From: Blattamonas nauphoetae
Taxonomy: Eukaryota; Preaxostyla; Oxymonadida
NCBI GenBank assembly: GCA_033064195.1
Contig: JARBJD010000027.1
Location: 186,001 to 250,000 of the forward strand
Direction: 5' to 3'
Length of the DNA: 64,000 bases
The notes beneath the pieces were generated by a model. It saw only the letters and a program-made list of their open reading frames with translations. It was not told the DNA's origin and ran no database searches. The position numbers and the translations under genes were made by a program. This document shows, one piece after another, positions 44,203 through 56,152 of the stretch. The stretch's first letter is position 1. Every line of letters begins with the position of its first letter.

Positions 44203-47200
44203 ATGTCAAGTACAGTCTGTTTCAAAAAGATCTCCAACTGTTGCAAAAAAATGAGATTTGTTTCAAAAAGATGGATGATCGACTCGATACTCCTTCCCAT
44301 AATACTGCTTTTCCAGTCTGGACCTCTTTCCAAAACAGACTTTTCTATTTTTTTCGTGTGTATTGATTGACAGATAATGGCAGAAAAGATGGTCTGTCTT
44401 CTTTGTAGAGAAAGAAAAACACATTTTGTCGAGATTTTCTAACGTTTATTCTCTTTCATTTTCCTGGCTCTTATTATTCTTCTCTTTCTCAGACAGGCCT
44501 CGATCCTTCATCAAAATGAGAAATTATTCGGTGGTTTGCATTTTATTCACGGTTACATTCATATGATGTGAAATGATGCACTCCTCCCTTTCTCATCATC
44601 CTTGGCCATTTTTATCGATTTCTCACTCTTTTCTTGTCATTATTTTCCATAGTCTCACCTTCTAGGCGCCATTCCGAATGATCTTATAAATTTTGATCGA
44701 ACAGAAAGCTCACAATCAGCACACAATACTTGTTCTGACTCTCTATCTTCACAGGAATTTGATCATATTTTCACATGTTTTCTCTTTCATTCTCATACTT
44801 TTACGCAGATATTTTAACTCATTCTTGCGAACTGATCAGTTATCCAAGACTTGCCTTCTCGAGTTCTCCAAGTCGTCTCCACACTGCCAATATCCATCTT
44901 TGAAGTCCATGTTACTTTCCTACGCGTCCACTCTCTTCGATTCTTCTCTGCCCTCTTTTTCATCGATGTTTCACTCCCTTTTTATGTCTCAACTGCCGCT
45001 TCGCAAAACTCTTTGTCAGATCTTTTGATTAAAATCTGTAATCGATGAAAACTTGACCTTTTCGTCACATCGATACCTCCCTGCCCTCTATTTTCTCATC
45101 AATAGACCAAGTGACGTTCATACGGTGACACTTGGACTCTTCAACACTATTCGTCAGATCTCTCCTCATCATAATTTTTTCACATCGATCAAATCACTTC
45201 ATCACAATACAGACGCTCCATTCTACTTTGGATCCATTGTGTTTTCAATTCTGTCAAGAGGAAAAAGAGTTGAATTTAGAAGTCGTGGAGCGACAAGAGC
45301 GACTTAAATAGGGAGTGAAACATCGATGAAAAAGAGGGCAGAGAAGAATCGAAGAGAGTGGACGCGTAGGAAAGTAACATGGACTTCAAAGATGGATATT
45401 GGCAGTGTGGAGACGACTTGGAGAACTCGAGAAGGCAAGTCTTGGATAACTGATCAGTTCGCAAGAATGAGTTAAAATATCTGCGTAAAAGTATGAGAAT
45501 GAAAGAGAAAACATGTGAAAATATGATCAAATTCCTGTGAAGATAGAGAGTCAGAACAAGTATTGTGTGCTGATTGTGAGCTTTCTGTTCGATCAAAATT
45601 TATAAGATCATTCGGAATGGCGCCTAGAAGGTGAGACTATGGAAAATAATGACAAGAAAAGAGTGAGAAATCGATAAAAATGGCCAAGTGATGATGAGAA
45701 AGGGAGGAGTGCATCATTTCACATCATATGAATGTAACCGTGAATAAAATGCAAACCACCGAATAATTTCTCATTTTGATGAAGGATCGAGGCCTGTCTG
45801 AGAAAGAGAAGAATAATAAGAGCCAGGAAAATGAAAGAGAATAAACGTTAGAAAATCTCGACAAAATGTGTTTTTCTTTCTCTACAAAGAAGACAGACCA
45901 TCTTTTCTGCCATTATCTGTCAATCAATACACACGAAAAAAATAGAAAAGTCTGTTTTGGAAAGAGGTCCAGACTGGAAAAGCAGTATTATGGGAAGGAG
46001 TATCGAGTCGATCATCCATCTTTTTGAAACAAATCTCATTTTTTTGCAACAGTTGGAGATCTTTTTGAAACAGACTGTACTCACTTGATTGTTAACATCT
46101 TCATATTACTAATTTGCATACACCCTCTTGCGTCCGTTCCTCATGATAACTCCGACGATCACTCATTCGCCAAAATGCTGTCAATTCATCGATTCTTACA
46201 GAAAGACAAAGAATCGAGCGAAGCTACAAAAGTTCAAGTTCAATCTGGTCATTACCACAGTGCAAATTACGAAATGTCATCTCTGATAATTAATCTTGAA
46301 GGACATTCGACAACCATAGTTCCTTCGTGGACATCAGTCACTGCTGTTCAACTCGATCTCAACCGAACTAATGAAAGAACCAATGATGATGATTCCCTCA
46401 ATCTTCCCCTCTTCCTCATGCGAAATAGTACGATTGCGTTCTCTTTCTTCCATTTTGATTGTGGAGGAGACGGAGCCCTCGTCGCAACAATCACGTCCTC
46501 GTCTCTCGAAGTTCGCTTTTGCCACATCACATCGAACGTTCGGAGTTCCCCATTCGCAGTTGAAGATGTCCATCACGATTCCGGGACACATATCGCCATA
46601 CTTCACTGCACCCACGACTCGACAACTCCGTCGTGCCTCCTTCCTCTCGTGAACGTTTCCCACTCCTCACATACTGCTGACCGCACTCACACCAACACGG
46701 ACAACGATAATTCCAGCACCCCCTTCCCACCCTCCCTCATCGTCTCTGGCATCGGCCTCGCTCTTTCGAACGCCCACTTTGGACTTGGAACTGGCCCCTT
46801 GCTCGGCTCGCTCGCATCCGAAACAGATCCAACTGCCATCACACCGCATGTCCGCACCTCGCTAGTCACATCCACGCTCCGAAATGTATCGTCGTCACGA
46901 CCAGAACAAGAAATACCCTTCTGCCCCTCGCTGTCTCAATCGGTGGTTGGGAGTGTTGTTGCATCGTGTTCGAACCATCTTTACGGAACATCGATCCACT
47001 CACTGGATGTGGGCGGAAGTCTTCTGAGTGTGAACTCGTCGTTCATCTCATGCCGCGTCGATCCCACAAACGAGAACAAGCCCTTCTCAACACGTTCGGA
47101 ACTCTCAGCTGCATATTCTAAAGTCTCCTTCAAGCTCTGCACGTTCAAGGGATGCTCGACAACACAAAATGGAGGAGCGATCATTTCGCTAAATCAGGCC

Positions 47201-50200
47201 ATCGACCTCTCCATCGACTTGTGTTCGTTCGACTCTTGTTCAGCACGAGTTGGGGGAGCTCTGTTCTACCGTGTGAGCACCTCATCGACCAACTCTTTCG
47301 CACTCACAGCAACTTGTTTTCGGAGTTGTTCTGCGACACAAGATTCAGGAATTCTCCATCTTTTAGTTCCGTTTCAGTTAACCATCTCTGAATGTGTGTT
47401 CAAAAATGGAGAATCTCTCCATCATTCTGGAGGACTGTACTGCCGTCAATGGGATCCTCCAGCGACTGGCTCCATGATTGCCAACACACTTTTCGAGAGT
47501 TGTGCTCAAACTCTCGCTACATCATTGTACGGTGGTGGGGCGATCAATTTTGACGACTGTCCCAAAATCAGACTCTCCTCGGTCCAGTTTGATAGCTGCA
47601 CCTCAAATTCAGATCTGGGCCACTGTATCTTCTTCAACGAACAGACACCGACATTGAACACAGATTCGATTGATCATTGCTTCTCGTATGGCGCTCCCGG
47701 CAACGTACTCATAAAGAACTCGACAGGTGGTAACCACTCCAGTCACATCTCGACCACTCTGACCTCCACAACAATCCAATCCCTCACTGCCCAAAGCAGC
47801 GAAACCACCGCTGTCTTAACAATCACACTAAACCAAACAGTGTCAGGCAAAATCCTTGTGTTATTGTCAAATTCTGAAGGTGAGTTACAAACAGGCACTT
47901 TCCCAAACATCGAACGACTTATCACTTTTGACATCACATCGGCGAAGGTGGCTTCGGTTACTGTGCCGATAGGAAACACAGGGCGACTGCAGCTTCCTCT
48001 GTCTGACTACAAGATCATTTCTGCCTCACTCGCTGGCCATTCACTCACATTCCCAACCGACCCAATCGACGGTCCAGATCCTGGCCAACCCACACCTTTC
48101 CTCAATCAGCTCACGTGTACTTTAGACGAGAGTCACACTGAAGCCATCGTCACCCTCGTCGGGAAGCATGTGGACGATGGCGATTACCATGTTACACTCT
48201 CTGAAGGAAAGAGTTTCTATATCAGTCTCCACACGGACCCAACTGGAGTAACAACTGGAGTATGTTCTTTGGGACGGATTGGAGATGAGACTGAGTGGCC
48301 TGAGGAATCAACTTGGACAGTGTTGTCTGTGACAGGTCCATCATCCGATCCAATCGAAATTGGTTCTCTCCCATTGATCACTATCCCGATCGCTGCTCGT
48401 CTCAGCCACGTGGATGTCGAGAGAACGGATACTGCTGAGAGTGGGAAAGTGACACTGTCATTTTCGAGTGTGGAGTTGGAGAAATCGAAGGAATACACAA
48501 TGATGCTGATCGCAGACGAACTTCCTGCCCAGGAACTGACAAGAACACTCAACACGACGTCGGATGGAATGATTCCAGCGATGGAAGAGGTGCTATTTCC
48601 TCTCCAGTCAAACCAAAACCAGCGAGCTCAACAGATGAAGTATGGAATGACGTACAAAGTGACATCACTTCAAGCAACTGGTAGAACGAACTCAGTTCAA
48701 GTGAGTTCGGGAATGATTGAAATTCAAGCTCAGTCAGTTCGCTTGGTGACAATTAATGCAGATGCGAAACCAACTTCAATCAAACTTGTTGTGTCAGGCT
48801 CAGGATTCGTTTCAAATCAGATGTACACTGTGGAAGTATCGGGCGTGTTGACTGGAGGTGGAACGGAGAATCCTCACACAAGAACGTTCGTTGTTGTTGC
48901 CTCTAGTCCAACATCAGCATCATCGTACGCACTCCCTCTCTCCAATACCGATTCAACATCTCTGCAATTCGGCTGCACATACACAGTCAAGACAATTCTT
49001 GATGGGACAGATGAAGGAATCATTGTCGGCACGAAATCGTTCTCAACGCCTGACCCTCCCCCTCCCACCCCTCGCCTCACATCCGCGTCGTGTTCATTGG
49101 ATGACAGCCACACAGAAGCGACTGCTCACTTTGAAGGAAGAGACTTTGAAAATGGGCAGTATTTAGTGACTTTTGCCGATGGATCGTCAGATTTTGTATG
49201 GTTCAGCACAGATTCTGTTGGAGGATCGACAGGATCCAAGTATTTGGGAGTGATTGGATCAGTTCCGAAATGGATTGAAGGAACAACGTGGAATGTGACG
49301 AAAGTGAAGAGTGAATCAACGCCGACAATGACGATCGACATCAACCATCCTGTCTCGTTCACGATCCCAACAGTGGCTCGACTGTCTGGGATTCAAGTAA
49401 GTGAACTTGATGACTCAACGAAAGGGAGAGTGACACTATCATTTTCAAGTGTGGAGTTGGAGAAAGGGAAGGAGTACACACTGACACTGGTTGGACAAGA
49501 CGCACTTGGAGAGTTACAGACACGAACATTCACTACGACATCATCTGGAACGATTGAAGCGATGAACGAGGTGCTGTATCCTTTTGAGACAAACCAAGAT
49601 AATCGAGACAAACAGCTGAAATTCGGGGTGTTGTACAAAGTGACATCACTGAAAGCAACAGGTCGATCGAATTCCGTTCGAGTTGGATCACTTGGAGCTC
49701 AGATGCCTGTGGAACCAACTCGAGTGACTGATCTGATCGGAGGAAGTCTGAATGGTTCGAAAACAGAAATATCATTTGAACTGACTGGACGTCGATTTCT
49801 CTCTGACACGTATTTGGTGACGATGGTGAGAGATAGTTTTCCAATCTACTCCACAAGCGTCACAGTGAATAGTGAATTCTCGCTCACTGTCAGATTCGAG
49901 GCGGGTTTTGAAGAAACATCAAATTCACTCCAATTCGGAGAGACATACCGACTCGACCAAATTTCTGGAGGAATTGATACCGTTCCCATTCCGCAGACTC
50001 TCTTCCTTTCTGTCCCAACGCCTCCTGTGATCACATCCTTCTCCACTGCTCTCTATGGCAGCTATCTCTCTTTCAGCGTCTCTGTGGAAGGATCAGAACT
50101 ACCACAGGGTGAAACATATGTTGTATCTGGTGTGGGATTCAAGCCCTTCCAACTGCTGTTCTCGGATGATGGGATATCTGGAGAGTCACCTGAACTGACG

Positions 50201-52513
50201 ACTGGACAGGGCACTTCTTTTCACTTCAACACAACATATTCAGTGAGCTCAATTCAGAAGGAAGACAACTCGGATGAACACATCCTCTTCCCAAACGCCC
50301 AATCATTCACAACACCGCCTGGACCAACCCTCACCTCCATCTCATGTGACCTCGACGTGTCTGATGCCAACTTTGTCGTGTTGTCATTGTCCGGGAGTGA
50401 CCTACCGAACGGAGAATACACACTCAAGTTGGAAGGAACCACACAACAACCCATCACCCTGACCGTCTCCATCGCGTCGGGAGTTGGCACCAAGATCGTC
50501 AGAGTGTATCAGAGCGGTGAGATGGAGTATCAAAAAATGTACTCTGTGGAAAGAATGTACACAGACGCATTCGATGTGTTGATCGCTTCTTCCGCCACTC
50601 GTGTGATCACTCCTTCCCCTCCCGCTCGCATCACACACGCCAAATGTCTTCATTCTGTTCCTTACAACCACGAGACAATCCTCACTCTGACTGGCTCGTC
50701 TCTCCCGAACGGTATGGAAGCGACAGTCGAGGTGACTGAAATCGACCCGAACGGCAACCGTTACGGCCTTCCGATCACTCTTACTCCGCAGATCATCGAA
50801 GATTCAACCTCAATTGTCTTCCCTGTCAGCATGCACCCATCTCAGCCGGTATTCAGCTTTGCGTCAAGATACGAAGTGACATCGCTGAGAATCACAGACA
50901 CGATCTCTGTTCTGAACCCAGAAGTCAGATTCGACGTTCCGAACGGGCCTGTTCGTGTGACAGGCACAACTACAGAAATCCCATCTCCAACCACAATCGT
51001 TGTGAGAGTGGAAGGATCTGAATTTATTTACAGAAAGACATACACTCTCATCGTGTCTGGGCATCCATCAGACAATCCCTCAAGCACACGTCACGAACGC
51101 TCCTTCAGCGTGACAGCTGACTCCCCAACGTCAGCAGCCTCCGCTCCTCTCTCGCTCTCCTCGTCGTCCAATCAGAATCTCAAGTTCTTCCACACATACA
51201 CCATCACAGGGATCACGTATTCAGGCTCGCCTGGACTGGTTGATGGAGATATAACATTCCAAACGCAAGCCAACGCCCACGTTTCCACTGACGTGTTTGT
51301 GAGTCGGGGAGGAAGCAGCGATGCGAGCGAGTGCGGATCATCCGACTTTCCGTGCTGTTCTGTTTATGTATCATGGACAGCCATTCATCTGAAAGAGAGT
51401 GCCGAAACAAGCCCTGTTCTTCGAATCGAGATGGAAGCAGAGCTGGGAGGGTTGTTGGATATTGGACAACTCGAGTTGGAGATCCGTGGAAGAGAAGAGA
51501 AGCGAGGACGGCTGATTGTGGAGAGTGGACTGGAATGGGAGGAGGAGGGAAGGGAGGGAGGAATCGAAGTGGATGGAGGCAGACTCGGCCTGTTCGATCT
51601 GGTTCTCGTTCTTCCATCGCTCTCTCTGCCTCTCTCACGCCAGCGAGCCATGTTCGCAGTTTCTGGAAATGGACAGTTCGAATCAGCATCAGTTCGGATT
51701 GTGGGATCGAATGGAGACAGAATTGGAGTGGGGTTTGTTGGATGGAGGAGTGGAGAAGCAAAAATCACGTCGCTCGAGATGGACGGAGTGAGTTTTGATG
51801 ATGGAGTGTGTGTTGTGAATGGAACATCAGTGACAAAGGTTCTGTCGCTCAGAATGGAGTCATGTTCGATTCATTCCACAACCACAACAAACTCTCCACT
51901 CATCCTCTTCTCATCGTCCTCTCCTTCGTCCTCGTTCTCACTCTCCTCCACTCACATTCTCCACTCCCATCGAATCCAACGAACAGCTTCCTCCCACTCG
52001 CCTCTCGTATCCATCTCCACTGCTCAGAAGGCGACGACGCTCTCAAACTGCGTGTTCGCGGAGGGTGGATGTGTGGACTTGACAGGATCACTGTCTGACT
52101 CAATCCTGTCGTTGTCTCTCACATCTCCTTCCTCATCGTCTCTCACTCTCCTCGCCTGCCTTGTGATCGACTGCTCTCCTCCGACCACGACTGGGAAGGC
52201 CGCACTGACAATCACAACCACCACTGCACTCGCTCGGATCAGACTCGAGTCGTGTTGGGTGGAGGAGACAGCAGAGAGTGGCAGTGTGTTCCCGTTTGTG
52301 GATGGAGTGCCCACACTTCCACCCACTCGCCGACTTGTTTATTCAACACTTTCGTCCAAAATCGGAGTTCTGATTGAACGAGACTCGACTGTTCCTGTTG
52401 TTGTTCGGAAAGGCACAGGTATGTCAGCGTGTCGTCTGCTTGTCCAACAGAAGCAACGGACCCAACTCGCCTCGCTTTCGAACACCGAAATGAACGAGAG
52501 TCATCAAAACTGA
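44203..52513 (+). CDS. Giant beta-helix/Ig-like secreted protein B3
   Basis: The true start is ATG 44203-44205, followed by TCAAGTA, then the element 44213-46077, then the frame continues from 46080 to TGA. The joined start is MSSTHLIVNIFILLICIHPL, a normal signal peptide; without the join the frame at 46080 has no ATG. About 2146 residues. First beta-helix: about residues 30-570 (SCRVDPT, GGAIISL, GGALFYR). Then roughly ten Ig-like repeats to about 1720 (SLDDSHTEATAHFEGRDFEN, SFSSVELEKGKEYTLTLV). Then the module DVFVSRGGSSDASECG and a second beta-helix ending VPVVVRKGTGMSACRLLVQQ. There is no membrane anchor, so it is probably secreted or surface-associated. It is head-to-head with C4. Confidence 0.8.
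44213..46077. mobile_element. Large palindromic Tc1-like element in the B3 signal peptide
   Basis: Arms of 767 bp (44213-44979 and 45311-46077) are nearly identical inverted copies. The ends CAGTCTGTTTCAAAAAGATC are flanked by TA (44211-44212 and 46078-46079). The centre is about 331 bp. There is no transposase. CAGT ends plus TA fit Tc1/mariner. It sits 10 bases into the B3 coding sequence, only 16 bp from the hAT-like element. Confidence 0.9.
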
Positions 52514-52861
52514 CTAAACCCACCAAATCCCTTGCCTACTCTGAACTTCATCGTTATATTCTTCGTTTTATTCTCCTGACGTTATTCTCGATGCTTCGGA
52601 TGGGTTCTGGGATGTCCACAGTGTATCAACAATGGGTGATATCTTATTCTACTTTTAGTCTGTCAAATTGTTTCTGAGTTGTTTTCTTTTGCATATATTG
52701 CACTTTACCGTGTTATTATTCAATTCGTGAGATCACCCCTTTCATTATAACCATTTTGCGTCTGGAGATAATTCGAGATGGATTCAATTCAAATAATGGG
52801 TAGGATCTAAATCAATTACGTTCGTAGCATCTTTGCAGAAATATTCATTTATCAAACAATC
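52514..52861. other. B3-B4 intergenic region
   Basis: It is AT-rich, with no gene. Its last roughly 80 bp carry the upstream block shared with B5-B7. Confidence 0.6.
52785..52861 (+). promoter_or_regulatory. Conserved upstream block of B4
   Basis: It contains AATTCAAATAATGGG, then GGATC, TTCGTAG, and AATATTCATTTATCAAACA directly before ATG. The same elements in the same order precede B5, B6 and B7, although the B4 spacer is otherwise diverged. It is likely a core promoter or 5' leader. Confidence 0.5.
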
Positions 52862-55800
52862 ATGACCTACAGTGTCCTAGTTCTGCTTGAATGTGTGGCG
52901 AGCTGTTTGAACTCGCCCATCTCGCCAACTCGACTCTCCTATGTTCTGAACACAAAGTCACTCTTTTCCAACTCTATTCAAAATGACCACTTTGCTATAT
53001 CGTTACCAGAAGGAACATACGTTGGGGACAACGTTGATATAACGCACAGATGGATGGAACTGACAGGGGAGACATCGACTGAAAGTGACGTTTCGAAGAC
53101 AGTCCTGATTGCTTGTCCCAAGCCAGAAGTGACCTCGAAAACAGACGATAGAAGCAGGCAGGACCTTGGAAGCTGCATGTTCTGCTTGACTAACTCAACA
53201 CTGTCGTTGAAATGGATCAACTTTTCACTCATCGACAATTCTGAAGAAGGAAAACCTCAGAAGAACGAAGGAAGATCCCCAAGACTGGCAATTGTTTCAG
53301 GGAGCATGCTGACGGTATCTGAAAGCCTAATTGGACTTTTGCCATGGACCAGCCCGATTCTGATTTCATCGTCAACAATCGAAGAATCAACAACAGAATC
53401 GTCATTTGTGGTTCAGAAATGCTCGATTTCGAATGATGTTGGGGAGATGCGTGGCATTGTTGAAACATCGTCATTTCCATCAATTGGAGGATCAGTTTCA
53501 GTGTCGATTGTCGGATGTTCATTTGACTCACAGGCAGTTCTGGGAAACGACGGCATTGGCCTGTCGCTGACACGAAAAGCTGATCAGAGTGGAGATGAGG
53601 TCGAAAGACTCTCGTCATCGCTGATTGGTTGCTCGTTTGTGAACATGAGTTCGATTGGCTCTTCCCACCTGCCACACATTTCCCATTTGAATCAGAAGAT
53701 GTTGGGATGTGTTGTGTCGCTGACCAGTTCACATTTATCGGGATCGACGATTCGGAACGTGAACACTGGAGGCTCTGTTTTGTGCTCGAATTCTTCCTTC
53801 TCCTCCCTCCTCCCCTCCCCCAACCCTGATGCCGATTCCACCCAAGGCACAGTCACACTTCCTGGTGAATCTACTCCAGAACCATTCGAGGATGACAAAC
53901 TGTACTCCTTCACATCCACCAGTGGAACAGAAGAATCCACAGCCCTCTTCTCGAACTACCGCTTCTCTGGAGAGAAGTATCCATCTGATCGCCCCCTCAC
54001 ATTCAGCAAATATACAGGCACCATTTCCATCCTCTCCTGCTCGTTCAGCAACTTTGCCAGCGCTGATGACGATGGGGTTGTGCTTGTCCACGTCACGGAT
54101 CAGATCGACCACCTCTGCTTCAAAGTGGAATTGTCGAACTTCACGTCCTGCTCGGCGCCCACTGCTGGCGGAGCGTTGGTGATTGAAGTTGTGGATGACT
54201 GTCTGATCAACTCGTGTCGCTTTGAGGACTGCTCGTCGCATGACGACCCGTCTTTTGGCGGATGCATATTTCTTGCTGGCTTGTTCAGCGAATCCCACAA
54301 TCGTGGGAAGAAGGTGGATTTGGTTGATTGCGTCATTGCAGACTGTTCCGCATTTGAAGAAGGCGGTGGTGTGTTCATTCGGAAACAGCTGGGCCTGTCA
54401 ATCGTCAACACGAAGTTTGAACACTGTGACTTACTCTCCGAATCTGGCTACGCATTTGGCGGAGGAGTCAGTGTGAATGGAGATGCTGCACTGTCGGTGG
54501 AGGGAAGCCAGTTCATCGAATGCTCGTCCAGACATTTTGGAAGCGCGATTTTTCATTGGAATGCAGGAAAGCTCGACATCTCTGACACTCTCGTTCAGAA
54601 CTGCGCTTCCGGAACAACTGGCGCTGTCTGCATCGTCCCCACTGGCAAGTCAGTTCATCACTCGTTCTTGCGAGTGTACTTCGATGGGAATACGGTTGGA
54701 AGTGACACCATGTGCTTCTCGAGTTTCTTCCGTCTCACGAAGAATACGACCAAGTTCCCTGATGTTGCTATCATGTGCACCGACATCGCTGTCATCCCAA
54801 CAGTCTCGTTTGACGATTGTTTCACCACGATCCATCCTGACTCTTCTGGAATGATCAAAAGAGGAGATCAGTTGGAGTCTAACTTGTACGATCCTGTCAG
54901 GCATTTCGATGTCGAGTTCGCAAAGATTGGTCCATTTCTGACGGGTGCACCAACAGTGAGATTGAATAAAAAGACCGGAAGGATTGAGTTGGAGGTGAAG
55001 GGGAAGACACCACCGATCTCGCAGGAATATGAAGTGACAGTGGAGGACTCGACTGGAACAGAAACAAACTTCAAGATGTTCTCGAATGGGACAGGGACTC
55101 TGGTGTCTGGGTCAGAAGCGAATCTGACATTCAAGACTGGTTACACGATCACAAAGATTGTGGGAGTTGTTCCAACCTCCTCATCTTCAACGACGACGAA
55201 TGCCATCGCAGTGCCTGCCGCAGCGTGGGCATTCAACATCTCCTTGACTCCCGCCTTCCTCACTTTCACCACTCCCAAATCACCTCCGTCGCTCGTCTCA
55301 GTGACTTGCGTCCTCCTCTCAGACGATCCAAAGTGTGCACGTGTGATCGTCGTGTTGAACGAGAAAGTGAAAGGGTCGTTCGACATTGTTGTTTTGGAAG
55401 AGGGGAAGGAGGTGACGATCACAGTGCGGATGTTGGGAGACACTGTGAGTGGAGAAAGCTCGAAGTTCGTTGTTGTTGGGAAGGATCGTGAGCTGACGCA
55501 CGACACAACATACACAATCAAGTCGATTGTGGCAACATCAGAAACAGACTCGCCGTTTGTGTTGATGAAGGAGAAGATCACGTTCCGTATTCCGAAATCG
55601 CCGTCTGAGGAGAACAAGGGAAAGATGCCGCCTGAAACGAAGAAGCTGCTGAGCTGGCTGATTCCTTTGGTTGCGTGTGTGCTGGTTGCACTGATCGTGG
55701 CCATCGTTGTGGTTCGGCGTCGACACCAGACGAAAGGATCGGAGACAGAGAAAGAGATGGAAGGGAAGGAGGCGTTGGATGAATCGAATGAGCGAGAAGT

Positions 55801-55885
55801 TGGCGTGGATTGTTCAGATGGAGTGATTGGGGCAGACGGACGTGATGATCCGTCGTTGAATTCGGAAGACGACAACAAAGTGTGA
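52862..55885 (+). CDS. Membrane-anchored beta-helix protein B4 (1007 aa)
   Basis: Intact. Signal peptide MTYSVLVLLECVASCLNSPI. The beta-helix (about residues 40-660) has Cys/Ser repeats and GG turns (GGALVIEVV, GGGVFIRK, FGGGVSVNG). It is followed by two Ig-like units (IELEVKGKTPPISQEYEVTV and SVTCVLLSDDPKCARVIVVL). A transmembrane helix (WLIPLVACVLVALIVAIVVV) follows at about 940-960, then RRRHQ and a short acidic tail ending DDNKV. It is a type I surface protein. GGA-type turns recall chlamydial Pmp repeats, but that may be convergent. The last kilobase is nearly identical to B5. Confidence 0.85.
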   Translation: MTYSVLVLLECVASCLNSPISPTRLSYVLNTKSLFSNSIQNDHFAISLPEGTYVGDNVDITHRWMELTGETSTESDVSKTVLIACPKPEVTSKTDDRSRQDLGSCMFCLTNSTLSLKWINFSLIDNSEEGKPQKNEGRSPRLAIVSGSMLTVSESLIGLLPWTSPILISSSTIEESTTESSFVVQKCSISNDVGEMRGIVETSSFPSIGGSVSVSIVGCSFDSQAVLGNDGIGLSLTRKADQSGDEVERLSSSLIGCSFVNMSSIGSSHLPHISHLNQKMLGCVVSLTSSHLSGSTIRNVNTGGSVLCSNSSFSSLLPSPNPDADSTQGTVTLPGESTPEPFEDDKLYSFTSTSGTEESTALFSNYRFSGEKYPSDRPLTFSKYTGTISILSCSFSNFASADDDGVVLVHVTDQIDHLCFKVELSNFTSCSAPTAGGALVIEVVDDCLINSCRFEDCSSHDDPSFGGCIFLAGLFSESHNRGKKVDLVDCVIADCSAFEEGGGVFIRKQLGLSIVNTKFEHCDLLSESGYAFGGGVSVNGDAALSVEGSQFIECSSRHFGSAIFHWNAGKLDISDTLVQNCASGTTGAVCIVPTGKSVHHSFLRVYFDGNTVGSDTMCFSSFFRLTKNTTKFPDVAIMCTDIAVIPTVSFDDCFTTIHPDSSGMIKRGDQLESNLYDPVRHFDVEFAKIGPFLTGAPTVRLNKKTGRIELEVKGKTPPISQEYEVTVEDSTGTETNFKMFSNGTGTLVSGSEANLTFKTGYTITKIVGVVPTSSSSTTTNAIAVPAAAWAFNISLTPAFLTFTTPKSPPSLVSVTCVLLSDDPKCARVIVVLNEKVKGSFDIVVLEEGKEVTITVRMLGDTVSGESSKFVVVGKDRELTHDTTYTIKSIVATSETDSPFVLMKEKITFRIPKSPSEENKGKMPPETKKLLSWLIPLVACVLVALIVAIVVVRRRHQTKGSETEKEMEGKEALDESNEREVGVDCSDGVIGADGRDDPSLNSEDDNKV

Positions 55886-56075
55886 GATGTGGTGCTGTCA
55901 CGTGTATCTTATTTGGGAGCCTTCCAGCCTGATGATTAGTCTTTTAATAATGATTCTGTTTTCGATTAGTTTTCTGTTATATTTCATTTTTTCAACAAGA
56001 CATGATGGAAGTCACTCATGATGTATTTGAGGATGAAAACTCATCGGTATCAGTGAATGTTGATCGAGGTGGTTT

Positions 56076-56152
56076 GAATTCAAATAATGGGAAGGATCAA
56101 TCTCTTCCACATTCGTAGAAACGTTGACTAAATATTCATTTGTCGAACAATC
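56076..56152 (+). promoter_or_regulatory. Conserved upstream block of B5
   Basis: GAATTCAAATAATGGGAAGG, then CACATTCGTAG and AATATTCATTTGTCGAACA lead to the ATG. It is repeated exactly before B6 (59375-59451) and B7 (62673-62749). Confidence 0.5.

Noticed and set aside
44693-45028. 111-codon frame in the left arm of the palindrome, with its mirror copy at 45276-45596
   Set aside because: The two frames are the same sequence in the inverted arms. Composition is that of AT-rich non-coding DNA and no motif is present.
46085-46087. TTG at 46085 as the start of B3
   Set aside because: The true ATG at 44203 is recovered in frame once the TA-flanked palindrome is removed, and it completes a signal peptide.
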